A stretch of DNA of 64,000 nucleotides from Bifidobacteriaceae bacterium (GCA_031267825.1 JAIRYJ010000037.1:1-64000), one strand, 5' to 3'. Shown: positions 45,474 through 55,430, counted from the first letter of the stretch. Translations and numbers: made by a program. Notes: generated by a model from the sequence alone, not told the origin.

Positions 45474-46601
45474 ATGGTCCAAGCTAGGCCAACAGTCCGT
45501 ATTCTCGGAACTCATGGTGTTCCTGCTGCCTATGGTGGGTTTGAGACCGCCGCCGAAAACGTTGGGCTGTATCTCGCGGAACATGGCTGGCGAGTTATCG
45601 TATATTGCCAAACAGAAGGAACTGGTGCGATTACCAGTGACGTTTGGCGCGGTCTTGAGAGGATCAATATCCCGGTGAACTTACCCGGGTGGCGCGGCAC
45701 GTCCCTGTTTGATGCGAAATGCGTGGCGCACGCCAGTCGGTTCCGGGACGTCTGCCTAGTTTTCGGCTACAACACTGGGATATTCAATCTTTGGCAGCGT
45801 CTGCTTGGGACACCACTTGCTATCAACATGGATGGTATTGAATGGTCAAGGTCACGGTGGGGATTCACTCGCCAGATGATCCTTTACATCAATGAGCGAT
45901 TTTCAGCTTTGGCGGGAAACGCGTTGATCGCCGATCATCCGGTGATTGCGAAATATCTAGCTGGGCGGGCACCAAAGCACAAGATTGTGACCATTACTTA
46001 CGGTGCGTATGAAGTCCGAGACGCCCCCGAGGAGCCCGTTCTTGAGTTAGGTCTAGAACCGGGCAAATATGTCACTGTTGTGTGTCGCGCAATACCGGAG
46101 AATTCTGTTCTGGAATTAGTTGAAGGCTTTTCGCGGCGTAAGCGTGAATATAAGCTGGTGGTGATTGGTGAATACGACTTGCGTAATGACCCCTATCACC
46201 GCACGGTTAGGCGCGCCGCATCCGCTGAAGTCGTGTTCCCGGGAGCGGTCTTTGATCAGGAACGTCTTGGCGCGATCCGGTTTCATTCGGCGTTGTACGC
46301 GCATGGGCATACAGTCGGTGGAACCAACCCGTCATTGGTAGAAGCAATGGCCGCCGGGAATCCAGTGCTCGCCCACAACAACGCCTACAACCGGTGGACG
46401 GCTGGGCCGGAGGCGGCCTATTTCGTCACTGCTGACCATGCGGCCATTCAGTTTGACCGCCTACTGCCGGACCCGGCACGCCTGATAGCTATGTCTGAGG
46501 CTTCTTTGGCGCGTTATCGTGAGGAGTTCACCTGGGAGAGGGTGGCCAGGAAGTATGAAGCTCTGTTGTCTCGGCTCGCCCGAGGTGAGGTGCCTAGTTA
46601 G
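45474..46601 (+). CDS. DUF1972 / GT4-type glycosyltransferase (rhamnosyltransferase-like)
   Basis: A 375-residue enzyme with the DUF1972 N-terminus VRILGTHGVPAAYGGFET followed by a GT-B second domain (HTVGGTNPSLVEAMAAGNPV, with the conserved Glu). Relatives such as streptococcal Cps2T add rhamnose to the first lipid-linked sugar, so it may be the second enzyme of repeat-unit assembly; acceptor not shown. Codon use here has more A/T in third positions than the core genes, as in the rest of the locus. Confidence 0.85.
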   Translation: MVQARPTVRILGTHGVPAAYGGFETAAENVGLYLAEHGWRVIVYCQTEGTGAITSDVWRGLERINIPVNLPGWRGTSLFDAKCVAHASRFRDVCLVFGYNTGIFNLWQRLLGTPLAINMDGIEWSRSRWGFTRQMILYINERFSALAGNALIADHPVIAKYLAGRAPKHKIVTITYGAYEVRDAPEEPVLELGLEPGKYVTVVCRAIPENSVLELVEGFSRRKREYKLVVIGEYDLRNDPYHRTVRRAASAEVVFPGAVFDQERLGAIRFHSALYAHGHTVGGTNPSLVEAMAAGNPVLAHNNAYNRWTAGPEAAYFVTADHAAIQFDRLLPDPARLIAMSEASLARYREEFTWERVARKYEALLSRLARGEVPS

Positions 46602-46621
46602 CGAGATACGGAAGGGAAGTC

Positions 46622-47743
46622 ATGGTGACACGAATCGCAGTCGTCGGACTGGGCAAGATGGGATTGTCCCACCTATCAATCGCACGGGCGATTGACGGCG
46701 TGGACGTGGTTGGACTCTGTGATAGCGCCTCATACTTGCGCAGTGTGATTGGTAAGTACACCGGGACCGAGACATTTGGTGACTACTCCAAAATGCTGGA
46801 CAGACAGGCGCCCGACGGCGTAATTGTTGCGACACCTACAAGACTGCATGCTCCGATGGTGCGCGAGGCGCTAGAACGCGGCATCGCGGTATTCTGTGAG
46901 AAGCCTTTCTGCCTTACGGCGGCCCAGAGCACAGAAATGGTGGCTCTGGCGGAGGCACATGGTCTGGTGACCCAGGTGGGCTACCACAACCGGTTTGTTG
47001 GAACCTTCGCGGAAGTCAAGCGTCTGCTGGACCTCAGGGCCATTGGAGATGTAACACATGGCTTAGCGGAGGCCTACGGCCCGGTTGTATTGAAGCACCA
47101 ACATGGCACCTGGCGATCGAGTAAGAACGAAGGTGGCGGAGCTCTGTATGACTACGCGGCCCATCCTCTCAACCTGATCAATTGGTACCTGGGAAGGCCG
47201 GATGGAGTCGGTGGCACGGTGCTGCATTCGGTGTTTTCTGATGAAACAGATGACGAAGTCTCATCGACAATGCTGTTCCCAGACCGTGCCACGGTTCAGC
47301 TCTCGGTCAACTGGTCAGATGAAAGTGTCCGCAAGATGACCACCCGAATTAGCCTGTGGGGAACCTCCGGGCGGATCACTGCGGACCGCCAAGAAATCCG
47401 GGTATACCTGAGGGGCGGGGCCGAGTTGCCTGAGGGATATGTTCGTGGCTGGAACGTTCGCGACACTACTGAACTCACGCCGCCAGTTCAGTTCTACCTG
47501 CGCGGAGAAGAGTATTCGGCTCAATTGGAACAGTTCGCCGCCAACGTTGAGGTCGGTCGCCTGGGTGGCACTAACGACATGGCCTCGGCTCTAGTAACTG
47601 ACCAGTGCATTGAGTTGCTTATGGAAGATAACCGGCGAGCTGGTTTCTTTGGATTGACGGATTCGCCTATGCCACTTGAGCCGAAGGCACGCCGTAGCTG
47701 GTACAGGCCGGGTAGAAGCCACGGTAGAGGAGAAAACGGATGA
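46622..47743 (+). CDS. Gfo/Idh/MocA-family oxidoreductase
   Basis: A 373-residue NAD(P)-dependent sugar oxidoreductase. The Rossmann motif is VVGLGKMGLSH near 8-18, the Lys signature is VFCEKPF, and DYAAHPLNLINWYLG fits the C-terminal substrate domain. It probably oxidises or reduces a nucleotide sugar or sugar residue of the polysaccharide. Its stop overlaps the next start (ATGATGG at 47740), so the two genes are coupled. Confidence 0.88.
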   Translation: MVTRIAVVGLGKMGLSHLSIARAIDGVDVVGLCDSASYLRSVIGKYTGTETFGDYSKMLDRQAPDGVIVATPTRLHAPMVREALERGIAVFCEKPFCLTAAQSTEMVALAEAHGLVTQVGYHNRFVGTFAEVKRLLDLRAIGDVTHGLAEAYGPVVLKHQHGTWRSSKNEGGGALYDYAAHPLNLINWYLGRPDGVGGTVLHSVFSDETDDEVSSTMLFPDRATVQLSVNWSDESVRKMTTRISLWGTSGRITADRQEIRVYLRGGAELPEGYVRGWNVRDTTELTPPVQFYLRGEEYSAQLEQFAANVEVGRLGGTNDMASALVTDQCIELLMEDNRRAGFFGLTDSPMPLEPKARRSWYRPGRSHGRGENG

Positions 47744-48603
47744 TGGACAGAGTAGTTTTTGGCGACAACCAGTTCTTTGGCGTGAACCATCATTCCGAGG
47801 CTAAGGCCGCCGAGCAGTTAATCCAGTTCCAACGGATCGAAGCGATCACTGGCTTACTGGAACAGGCTTATGACGTGGGTCTGAGGACTTTCATGTGTAC
47901 TACCCACGAACGTATAGCGGAGGTTGTCGAGCACTTCAAAATCGAATCCGCGCGATATCCAGAGTTTGTCTACTATCCCTGCATGCCCTACGCGCACAAG
48001 TACGCCAACGCTGTCACGGAAGACGGGATGTTAGGAGCGTTACGGCGATTTGTGCCAGCTTCTGGTTTCCTTGACGCCGCTTTCCGGGGAGTTGCGTCAG
48101 TCACCCGGAAAGACATTGAAGGTGTCATCACGCTGCTGGTTGACGCCGAGATGAAGATGTTCGCAGGGGCCACGACACCGGTCATCTGGCTCCAGAATGT
48201 GGTCACCGACCTGCTACTGGGTATGGGTTTCGATGAGGCTTTCCGGGTGTTCGATGAGCATGTCCGTAAGCGGTACGGCGCCGAACCCGGGTTTATAACG
48301 ATGAACCTCCCGATGCTGGCCGCAAGACTCAACGGCATTGGTATAGATAATCCGATCATCTGTTCCAACATCAACAAGATCGGCTTCAGGATGTCAGGCG
48401 GCATTGAGGCTTATCAGGCCGCATTGGAAAGACATTCTTTTCGGGCTGTGGCAATGTCGGTTTTCGCGTCAGGTGCAATTCCAGCGGACGAGGCGATCTC
48501 ATGGGTCTGCGAGCAGCCCAACATTGAGTCAATTGTCTTTGGTGCATCATCTAGGCGAAACATCGTCAACACGCTCGACCTAGTTCTCAAGTACTCTTCA
48601 TGA
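47740..48603 (+). CDS. Conserved unknown protein, TIM-barrel-like, of the polysaccharide locus
   Basis: A 287-residue cytoplasmic protein with no confident family. It begins VVFGDNQFFGVNHHSEAKA, and alternating strand/helix segments through IICSNINKIGFRMSG and SIVFGASSRRNI look like an aldo/keto reductase or other TIM barrel, but the reductase Tyr-Lys-His set cannot be identified. It is coupled to the Gfo/Idh/MocA gene by overlapping start and stop, so they may act on the same sugar intermediate. It converges with the flippase-GT fusion. Confidence 0.6.
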   Translation: MMDRVVFGDNQFFGVNHHSEAKAAEQLIQFQRIEAITGLLEQAYDVGLRTFMCTTHERIAEVVEHFKIESARYPEFVYYPCMPYAHKYANAVTEDGMLGALRRFVPASGFLDAAFRGVASVTRKDIEGVITLLVDAEMKMFAGATTPVIWLQNVVTDLLLGMGFDEAFRVFDEHVRKRYGAEPGFITMNLPMLAARLNGIGIDNPIICSNINKIGFRMSGGIEAYQAALERHSFRAVAMSVFASGAIPADEAISWVCEQPNIESIVFGASSRRNIVNTLDLVLKYSS

Positions 48604-48638
48604 GAAGCCTCTGCATTCAGGGCCATGGTTGTTGTAAG

Positions 48639-50870
48639 TCACGCGTTTCTGCCGCCACCTGGGGTTCCCATGAGATCGCTGCCTTGCCGGATACGGGAAA
48701 ACACGCGGATTATGGCCATGGGTCCCATTTCGTGCCTAAAGGGGAGGCCGTGCCCGAAATATGCCCCAAAAAGCCGCAGGAACCCTCTGACGCCTGCAAT
48801 TCGTAGGGCGGCCTTCAAGTACGATCCTTTCGCGGGAAGGACCTTACGGAGAGTGCTTCCGCGAAGCCGGGACCGCAAGAAGTCTGCTACTTCTATTTGC
48901 ACCCTCACCCGTACGAGCAGTTCGTCGATCGAGTGCTTGTGATAAGACAGTGAGCCAGTCCTGGAGGAAGCGTAGTACACCGCGACATTATCAATGACCG
49001 GCCGCTGGGCGTAGGCGAATGCCGTGACTGAAAATAGATAGTCATTCGAAAGCATTGTTTCAGAAAACACCAAGCCATGGTCAATGACCAAGGAGCGGCG
49101 GAACCATTTCCATACAACTCCCGGAAAACGGTAACCAATTTCTTGGATGTCCCCCCTGTCGAAGATCGTCTCATATCCTGCGGTGCGTGTGACACCAGTC
49201 TCAGTTGGCTCGGGAGCGGGGCGGAATAGCACGAGGTCGGTTTCTGCTGTGGCGTATCGCTCGAGAGCATCTTGGAACGTGGGAGCGAACGCGTCATCGC
49301 TGTCAGCGAATATGAGCCAGTCACCTCCGGCCTCGGATACACCTAGATTGCGTGCGCCTCCAGCGCCGCGCCCCCTGTTGTTGGGCAGGAGTCGCCAGTG
49401 CGCGATGCCACTGTGCTCAAGAATCTGGCGTGTCATTGCGAACTGATCTGGTTCGGAGTGATCGTCGATCACGATCAATTCAATGTCACTACGCCGGGGA
49501 ATACTGGCTATGAGACGCTCGACGTATGAACCTGAGTTGTGGGTGGGAACGATTATTGAGTAGGTAAAGTGCGGCCCATTCGAGTGATTGGCGCTGCCGC
49601 TCGTGCGGGCGATTGGATGGTCGGTCTGCTCGTTAGGTTGTGCCTGAGGATGGTCTGGAACCAACCGTCTGATCCTTGCCCAGAGTGAGATGTCCTTCGC
49701 TAAGAAGACCAGCCCGGTGGCGGCCGCTAATCCTTGACCTGCCCCCAGCGCGGCCCCGGTGGGCATAGCGATTAGGAGAGCCAGAGCGAACGCCACACCA
49801 TTTACCGCCACGAATCGTGAATCGTTCTGTCCCTGCAAAACTGAGCCGAGAGTCGAGGACAACGCAATGACCGGAAAAGCTATCAAGCCAATCGCAAGAA
49901 CGCCAGCAGACTCCTGGTAGGCAGTGCCTAGGAGCAGCAGCGTTAGGCTTTGAGAGAATAGGGCTACAAAGGCACAGGCACACAGCAGGACTAGATGAAA
50001 CACAGTGACTTGCTTGGCCAGGCGCATGGCTTGTGACGCTGACTTTCGCGCGGAATGTGGGACGAGGATCTGCCGCATACTGTTGGAAAGCAGCCAGAAG
50101 GGGCTGACGAGGCGCATGGCAGCCGAGTATAGGCCCGTCTGGTATGCCCCGCACATGGCGCCAGCGGCTACAGAGTCAAGGCTTTGAACCGCAGATGAAA
50201 GGCTCGCTAGAGCGAAGGGCCAAAGCCGTCTGATGACTTGGGGCCATGGCGGCCTGCTGTCTGGGCGAACTGTATGGGCGCGCAGGTCAATGCGCACATG
50301 GACTTGCCCGGCCAATGCGGCGACGAGCATTGCTAGGCAGTACGCGGCCACCGAACTGATCGATGGAACGCTGACGATAACAAAGAATCCGGCAAGGCTG
50401 AGCGTCCTTCGCAGGACGAGTGATATCGGCACGGTCCAGACCCGCCGGTCGGCAACTGATACTGATAGCGCAGCGTCAGTGTTCTTTTCCAGAGCGGCAC
50501 CGAGTGCGAGTAGTGCAAAATACCATGGTACAGGGGTGAAAACGGCAAGCAGCGCACAGGTAGTAACAGACCCGGCAGCCATTAGGCAACTAGTTACAGC
50601 GTTGAGCCGCAAAGCCGACGCCACGTCTCCCGCGTTGCCGCGTGCTCGCTCGCGCGAGATGAACGTTGTCATACCGAAATCTGACACCAAGGCCACGTAG
50701 CCGAGTATGGCGATGGCGACTCCCAAGGCGCCGTAAACCGACACTCCCGAGGTCCGCGCAACCAGTATCAACAGCACAACGTTAATTAGTCCGGTGATGA
50801 CTCGGGCTCCCAACAGCGCCGCGTATTGGTACTGCATGGACCCTTTGGGACTCCGATCAGTCCGCTTCAT
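48639..50870 (-). CDS. Polysaccharide flippase fused to a GT2 glycosyltransferase
   Basis: A 743-residue fusion. Residues 1-400 hold about twelve membrane helices of a Wzx/MATE-type flippase (begins YQYAALLGARVITGLINVVL; VSDFGMTTFISRERARGN). After a polar linker at 405-430, a GT-A domain begins with YSIIVPTHNSGSYVERLIAS, carries ADSDDAF as DxD-like motif, and continues to the end. One enzyme could thus both add a sugar on the cytoplasmic side and flip the lipid-linked unit. The frame is open throughout. Start ATG 50870; ATG 50834 is possible. Confidence 0.85.
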   Translation of the reverse strand: MKRTDRSPKGSMQYQYAALLGARVITGLINVVLLILVARTSGVSVYGALGVAIAILGYVALVSDFGMTTFISRERARGNAGDVASALRLNAVTSCLMAAGSVTTCALLAVFTPVPWYFALLALGAALEKNTDAALSVSVADRRVWTVPISLVLRRTLSLAGFFVIVSVPSISSVAAYCLAMLVAALAGQVHVRIDLRAHTVRPDSRPPWPQVIRRLWPFALASLSSAVQSLDSVAAGAMCGAYQTGLYSAAMRLVSPFWLLSNSMRQILVPHSARKSASQAMRLAKQVTVFHLVLLCACAFVALFSQSLTLLLLGTAYQESAGVLAIGLIAFPVIALSSTLGSVLQGQNDSRFVAVNGVAFALALLIAMPTGAALGAGQGLAAATGLVFLAKDISLWARIRRLVPDHPQAQPNEQTDHPIARTSGSANHSNGPHFTYSIIVPTHNSGSYVERLIASIPRRSDIELIVIDDHSEPDQFAMTRQILEHSGIAHWRLLPNNRGRGAGGARNLGVSEAGGDWLIFADSDDAFAPTFQDALERYATAETDLVLFRPAPEPTETGVTRTAGYETIFDRGDIQEIGYRFPGVVWKWFRRSLVIDHGLVFSETMLSNDYLFSVTAFAYAQRPVIDNVAVYYASSRTGSLSYHKHSIDELLVRVRVQIEVADFLRSRLRGSTLRKVLPAKGSYLKAALRIAGVRGFLRLFGAYFGHGLPFRHEMGPMAIIRVFSRIRQGSDLMGTPGGGRNA

Positions 50871-50995
50871 GCGACGGTTTTCGCAAGGTCTAGATTCATA
50901 TCTGGTCTGCCTTAGGCGCGGTAGCCGCGCTCTCAGGTTGGCGCGTAGACACCGTATGCTTCCGCGGCTGAGTCACCCGCAGGTCTGACATTCTC

Positions 50996-52405
50996 TTACG
51001 GCCTGGTCGCTGTTATCCGACGGTCACGCGTTCTCTCGCGTGACCGAAGATGGCTAAGATGCGCGGGGGAGGCCGCCTGGTCGACCGCAACACGTCTTGA
51101 GCCCCAGTTCCTGGCGTGGCCCAGTCCAAGTGCCGGACCAGTGATGTCGGCTTCAAGTGCCTGCTGACTTGTGGTGCCGCGATGTATCGTGCTTGCCAGG
51201 ATAAAGACGAGAGGTAGGACTATGCCGCCAGTCCAAGAAACATCACGCACAATACTGATGCTTTCAGCGCTAGCGCTTACGGCGAAGGTCGTGGCGTACG
51301 CCGCGAACACTGGTGCGTAACGATCAAGCCGGATTGCGTAACCTAGAGTGATGCTGACAGCCAAGACGGCCCCAACCGCGACAATTGGCCCTGACACCAA
51401 GATTTCTGTTAGGAACCAGTTATGTGAACTGGTAATACCAGAATACTGGGCCCGCGCTTGTAAGCCGGTGTTGCTCTGGTATACCTCTGTGCCGAGCCCA
51501 AACAGAGGGTGTGTACTGACATAAGTAGCTACCGATGCCCGCCAAATCAGCCCACGTCGAGCGGCAAAATCGTCACTGAACCCTAGAAATGGGACCGTCG
51601 CTGAGATTAAGAACAGCAACGTGACCGCTGCGGATCTGACACGGCGTGACAATCTGCATCCATAGACCGCGAGACCAAGAACTGCGCCTGCGGCGACCCC
51701 GATTATGGCGGTGCGTGAGGCGCTCAGAATCAAGGTCAATAGAACGCATGGCAGGCACAACACCCGAGTGAGGCCACGTTCAATAGACAACACGAATGGC
51801 AAGCCGAGTGCCATAACGAGGCCCAAGCTGTTGGCATGGACGTAGGGTCCTGCGAGAGCGGCCGAACCAATAATGGCCTTCTCTGCCCCGTAAGCCCAAG
51901 AATCGACAAAACCTGAGCCGGTCGCGCCCATAAACAGCGCCAGTATGGCTGTCAAGGTAGTAAGCGCTCCAACAGTTTGCAACACTACTGGCGTAAATTC
52001 AGCAAAGAGACAACCTGCTGCCAGGACAAGGGGGACAACGAACCCGCGCCAAGGGTGTCCCAAAACCGCTGATGTGGCCATAGAAAACGCTATAAGACAC
52101 AGCACACTAGCCGGACCGGGACGGATGTGACGTTTTTGGGAGACTCCCCGAACCAGGGCCGCAAAAGCCACGCAGCCAAGGAGCACCAACAGCCCACGGT
52201 CCGCGAAGTCGTAGATGCGTCCCTGGTACGGTGCGTGGGATGCCAACCTTAGGGGATCTACGGTTGGGCCGTAAAGCACGAGTGACAGAGCGGCCGGAAC
52301 GACCGGATACGCCCAGGCTACAACAACAAGCGCGGCTGCCCAATCGATCTGGCGCCGACCATGCGATGAGCGGGTGCTCCTCGAAGCTGAACTCGTTTGG
52401 GTCAT
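50996..52405 (-). CDS. O-antigen ligase / polymerase (Wzy-WaaL type)
   Basis: A 469-residue membrane protein with ten or more helices and the large loop typical of the family, containing FGLGTEVYQ and ITSSHNWFLTEILVSGP with the conserved His. Such proteins polymerise repeat units or ligate chains outside the membrane. In a locus with a flippase, polymerase is the more likely role (inference). The C-terminal 50 residues are polar and not conserved. Same strand as the flippase fusion. Confidence 0.82.
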   Translation of the reverse strand: MTQTSSASRSTRSSHGRRQIDWAAALVVVAWAYPVVPAALSLVLYGPTVDPLRLASHAPYQGRIYDFADRGLLVLLGCVAFAALVRGVSQKRHIRPGPASVLCLIAFSMATSAVLGHPWRGFVVPLVLAAGCLFAEFTPVVLQTVGALTTLTAILALFMGATGSGFVDSWAYGAEKAIIGSAALAGPYVHANSLGLVMALGLPFVLSIERGLTRVLCLPCVLLTLILSASRTAIIGVAAGAVLGLAVYGCRLSRRVRSAAVTLLFLISATVPFLGFSDDFAARRGLIWRASVATYVSTHPLFGLGTEVYQSNTGLQARAQYSGITSSHNWFLTEILVSGPIVAVGAVLAVSITLGYAIRLDRYAPVFAAYATTFAVSASAESISIVRDVSWTGGIVLPLVFILASTIHRGTTSQQALEADITGPALGLGHARNWGSRRVAVDQAASPAHLSHLRSRERTRDRRITATRP

Positions 52406-52530
52406 CTCTCACCTTCCCTCAGCATGTGCCACGCGATGGTCGCCACAGTTCACGCCTCCTGTTTCCCGGACCTGCTTATGCGGCAGTGTTCGGTTTACCA
52501 TGCTGGGGCCGACTATCGGGATGACTTCCA

Positions 52531-53808
52531 TTAGAGTCTTAATTCCGACTCTGACCGCGGGAACACGCTCCTCAGGTCGTAAAACACGTGTCCCTGTCTC
52601 TTGCCAAACGCATGGATACCATCTGCGCCCAAGTCGGCGAACTGTCGGTGCGCCACGGCCAAGACAATCGCATCATAAGTGCCGCTTCTTGGATCATCGA
52701 CTAAGTCTAAATCGTAAGCTGACAATGCTTCCGCAGGATCAACCCAAGGGTCAAGCACGTCGACTTGCGCGCCAAAATCAGTCAACTCCGAAACTAGGTC
52801 CAATACCTTGGTGTTGCGGATATCTGGAGTGTTTTCTTTGAAAGCCAGGCCGAGGACAAGCACTCTTGAACCGGTAGCGGTAATACCACGTTTTGCCATG
52901 GCCTTGACAAGTTGCGATGCGGCGTATGAACCCATGGAATCATTGATTCTTCGCCCTGCCAGGATGATTTCGGGATGGAAACCAACAGCCTGCGCCTTAT
53001 ATGTCAGATAATAAGGGTCGATGCCTATGCAGTGTCCGCCAACGAGTCCGGGTCGAAAGCCCAGAAAATTCCACTTGGTTCCGGCAGCTTCTAGAACTTC
53101 CGCTGTGTCGATGCCCATTTCATTGAAGAGCAGAGCCAGCTCATTCACCAGTGCGATGTTGACGTCTCTCTGTATGTTCTCAATTACCTTAGAAGCCTCG
53201 GCCACGCGTATCGAAGATGCGCGATATGTGCCAGCGCTCACTACCGCCCTATAGAGTCCATCAACCAGAGCAGCGCACTCTGGGGTCGACCCGGACGTCA
53301 CTTTGACTGTGTTTGAGAATCTATGTTGCTTATCGCCAGGGTTAATCCTCTCGGGGCTATACCCGACAAAGAATCCAACGTTGTATTTGAGGCCCGAAAA
53401 CTCCTCGAGGACTGGGACACAAACCTCTTCGGTAGCGCCGGGGTAGACCGTTGACTCGTAGATGACGGTATTTCCGGCAGACAGTACTCTGCCAACCGTC
53501 CGGGAAGCCGAAATGAGGTACGACAAGTCTGGCCGTTTGTACTCGTCGACGGGTGTGGGAGTGGTGATGATATAGATGTCGGCTGGACCTAGCTCGCCCA
53601 CGTCGGAAGTCACGCGCAACCCGGTAGCACTCGCCAACTCTGAATCACTGACCTCAAGCTTTTGGTCATGGCCATCGTGCAACTGGTGAACTCTTGTGAT
53701 CGAGGTGTCGTAGCCGATGACGCGGGTTTTCTGGCCAAACCCCACCGCCAGGGGCAGGCCGACGTAGCCCAAACCGACCACTCCGATGGTGAGGTGGCTG
53801 ATGTCCAC
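52531..53808 (-). CDS. UDP-N-acetyl-hexosamine-type C6 dehydrogenase (TviB/WbpA-like)
   Basis: A 425-residue nucleotide-sugar dehydrogenase. NAD site VVGLGYVGLPLA, STVYPGATEE, KVIENIQRDVNIALVNE, and catalytic Cys in GLVGGHCIGIDPYYL, ending with PDIRNTKV and a UDP-binding C-terminal domain. The style is that of TviB/WbpA/WecC enzymes making UDP-HexNAc uronic acids, and distinct from the Ugd at 59404. GTG 53808 is preferred because GGAGAG precedes it and homology starts at ISHLTIGVVG. Exact substrate (GlcNAc, GalNAc, ManNAc) cannot be read. Confidence 0.88.
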   Translation of the reverse strand: MDISHLTIGVVGLGYVGLPLAVGFGQKTRVIGYDTSITRVHQLHDGHDQKLEVSDSELASATGLRVTSDVGELGPADIYIITTPTPVDEYKRPDLSYLISASRTVGRVLSAGNTVIYESTVYPGATEEVCVPVLEEFSGLKYNVGFFVGYSPERINPGDKQHRFSNTVKVTSGSTPECAALVDGLYRAVVSAGTYRASSIRVAEASKVIENIQRDVNIALVNELALLFNEMGIDTAEVLEAAGTKWNFLGFRPGLVGGHCIGIDPYYLTYKAQAVGFHPEIILAGRRINDSMGSYAASQLVKAMAKRGITATGSRVLVLGLAFKENTPDIRNTKVLDLVSELTDFGAQVDVLDPWVDPAEALSAYDLDLVDDPRSGTYDAIVLAVAHRQFADLGADGIHAFGKRQGHVFYDLRSVFPRSESELRL

Positions 53809-53922
53809 GGCGCATCTCTCCTTTTGACTAGTGCGAGTCCGTCCGAAACACCCGTACACTCTAGCCGCGTGTCATTGTTGCTGTCAGCCAGCGGGTCTGA
53901 GAGCGGCGGACCGGCTAATGCC

Positions 53923-55086
53923 CTAGCGGCCGTATGTAAGTTCGTAGATTCTTGCGGTCATGGTTTCCGGGTCCGCTGCAAAACGTGACAAGGTTCCAGA
54001 GGTTTCATCGCACGTCAGATCCCATTGCAGGTCGAGCAGCGAATCCTCAACCGGGGCGGGAGCGCGGCCGAGCAGGCGACAGATGGAACCGTACTCAAAT
54101 GCTGGAGAGTTGTAGCCGTAAAGATACTGGTTGAACTCGTGTGTCGTGCGCGGTTCGGAGTGTTGAAAACCAGGCAAGTTACAGGCGTCCGCAATTACTT
54201 GCTCGGACAGGCCAAAGCCAAGCGCGCGTAGGAATGTCCGCGAGTCGAAGAACTCATGGTCGGCGTATCGTTGGTGGAGAATGGCGAAACCCAACAAATT
54301 GAACCAATGGTAGGCCGACTCGAACTGAAGGGTGGGATTCTCACGGCCCAGCGCTCGGAGCCGTTGAGCCCGCAAGAATTCCAGAGGCGGTTTGACGACA
54401 CATCCGATCCGTCGGCGCGGCGTTATTCCCCGGCTGAAGACAGTGTCGATTCGGTGTCTGATAAGGCCGGAGTGGTGAACGCGGAAATTACGTCGACATC
54501 TATGCAGGAATCGGAGAATTTGGACGTCAATCGACGGATCAGGTGCCACGTCCTGAAGCTGGCTTCCTGCTGCGGCGAACCAGAGCTGGTGGTTAAACAC
54601 CCAGTCTGGGCCGAGATGAGAGCCGTCGATTTCAGTCCGGATCCAAATGCCGCGTCTTTCGTCGAATAGCTGGACGTTGAATAGATCGCGGGCGGACTGG
54701 TGATATGTGTCATCGGAAAGTGATGTTGCGGCGCGTGCCAGTGCCTCAATCACCCAGGCCTGACCAATGAGCCCGTTGATGTGGTCAAACCGGTCGTCCA
54801 CCATGCATCGTATGGCTCCGGATGGCCCTCGTTCTTCATCCCGAAGGTAGGTCGCGAACAGTTGAACAAGCTTGTGGTAGGCGGTCTCGCCAGTCTGTCG
54901 CCACAGATAGTCGCATGTAATGAGCCAGTGAGCCGTGTTACGCACGGGCGTGTCGGTGTTACCGTATGGCCCGTTCCGACCGGCCTTCGCGTGGCCGTCT
55001 TTCAAGAAAGCGGCTTGCCGAACTTCAACCGCGTGCTCCATGAACGACAGCCAACGCTCTGCTTGGCCAGTTTCGACACTTTTCAC
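53923..55086 (-). CDS. Unknown protein, possible alpha/alpha-toroid, of the polysaccharide locus
   Basis: A 387-residue soluble protein of mostly helical pattern (NTDTPVRNTAHWLITCDYLW; INGLIGQAWVIEALARAA; FESAYHWFNLLGFAILH), suggesting an (alpha/alpha)6 barrel as in glycoside hydrolases, epimerases or archaeal AglQ-like proteins. The family cannot be named with confidence. No signal peptide is seen. Same strand as, and 114 bp upstream of, the dehydrogenase. A role in glycan synthesis is inferred from position only. Confidence 0.6.
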   Translation of the reverse strand: MKSVETGQAERWLSFMEHAVEVRQAAFLKDGHAKAGRNGPYGNTDTPVRNTAHWLITCDYLWRQTGETAYHKLVQLFATYLRDEERGPSGAIRCMVDDRFDHINGLIGQAWVIEALARAATSLSDDTYHQSARDLFNVQLFDERRGIWIRTEIDGSHLGPDWVFNHQLWFAAAGSQLQDVAPDPSIDVQILRFLHRCRRNFRVHHSGLIRHRIDTVFSRGITPRRRIGCVVKPPLEFLRAQRLRALGRENPTLQFESAYHWFNLLGFAILHQRYADHEFFDSRTFLRALGFGLSEQVIADACNLPGFQHSEPRTTHEFNQYLYGYNSPAFEYGSICRLLGRAPAPVEDSLLDLQWDLTCDETSGTLSRFAADPETMTARIYELTYGR

Positions 55087-55430
55087 TGTTCCCTCCGGTC
55101 AGTAGCTAGAAGGTCCACCATCCGCAAGCGATTCAGCGTAGCTAACCCAAGGCGAGCGTTCAAGGGCACCTCTGGCGCCAGGTCGTGTTCCCGGGCAGTG
55201 ACTGGGTCGATGTTTAGCACGTCGCGACGGAATGCTCTCCGCGGGCTAGTTTTGGGCGGCCCCGCCTGACCAGCAAGCTAGGCGTAGACTCAGCCGGGCG
55301 GCAGGAGAACCGTAGAAGCCGTAGCTCGTTCCACCGGGAAGAACCGCAGGAGTGGGCCCACGGAGTTCGGCTTAGCCTATCCTGATGCGTCACTGTCGGG
55401 GAATGTTGTGTTTGGGAAGTAGGTGCTTGC
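55087..55430. other. Divergent promoter region inside the polysaccharide locus
   Basis: A 344-bp spacer between the AglQ-like gene (minus) and a GT2 gene (plus). No gene was recognised. It must carry promoters in both directions, but no clear -35/-10 pair or operator stands out. Confidence 0.4.
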
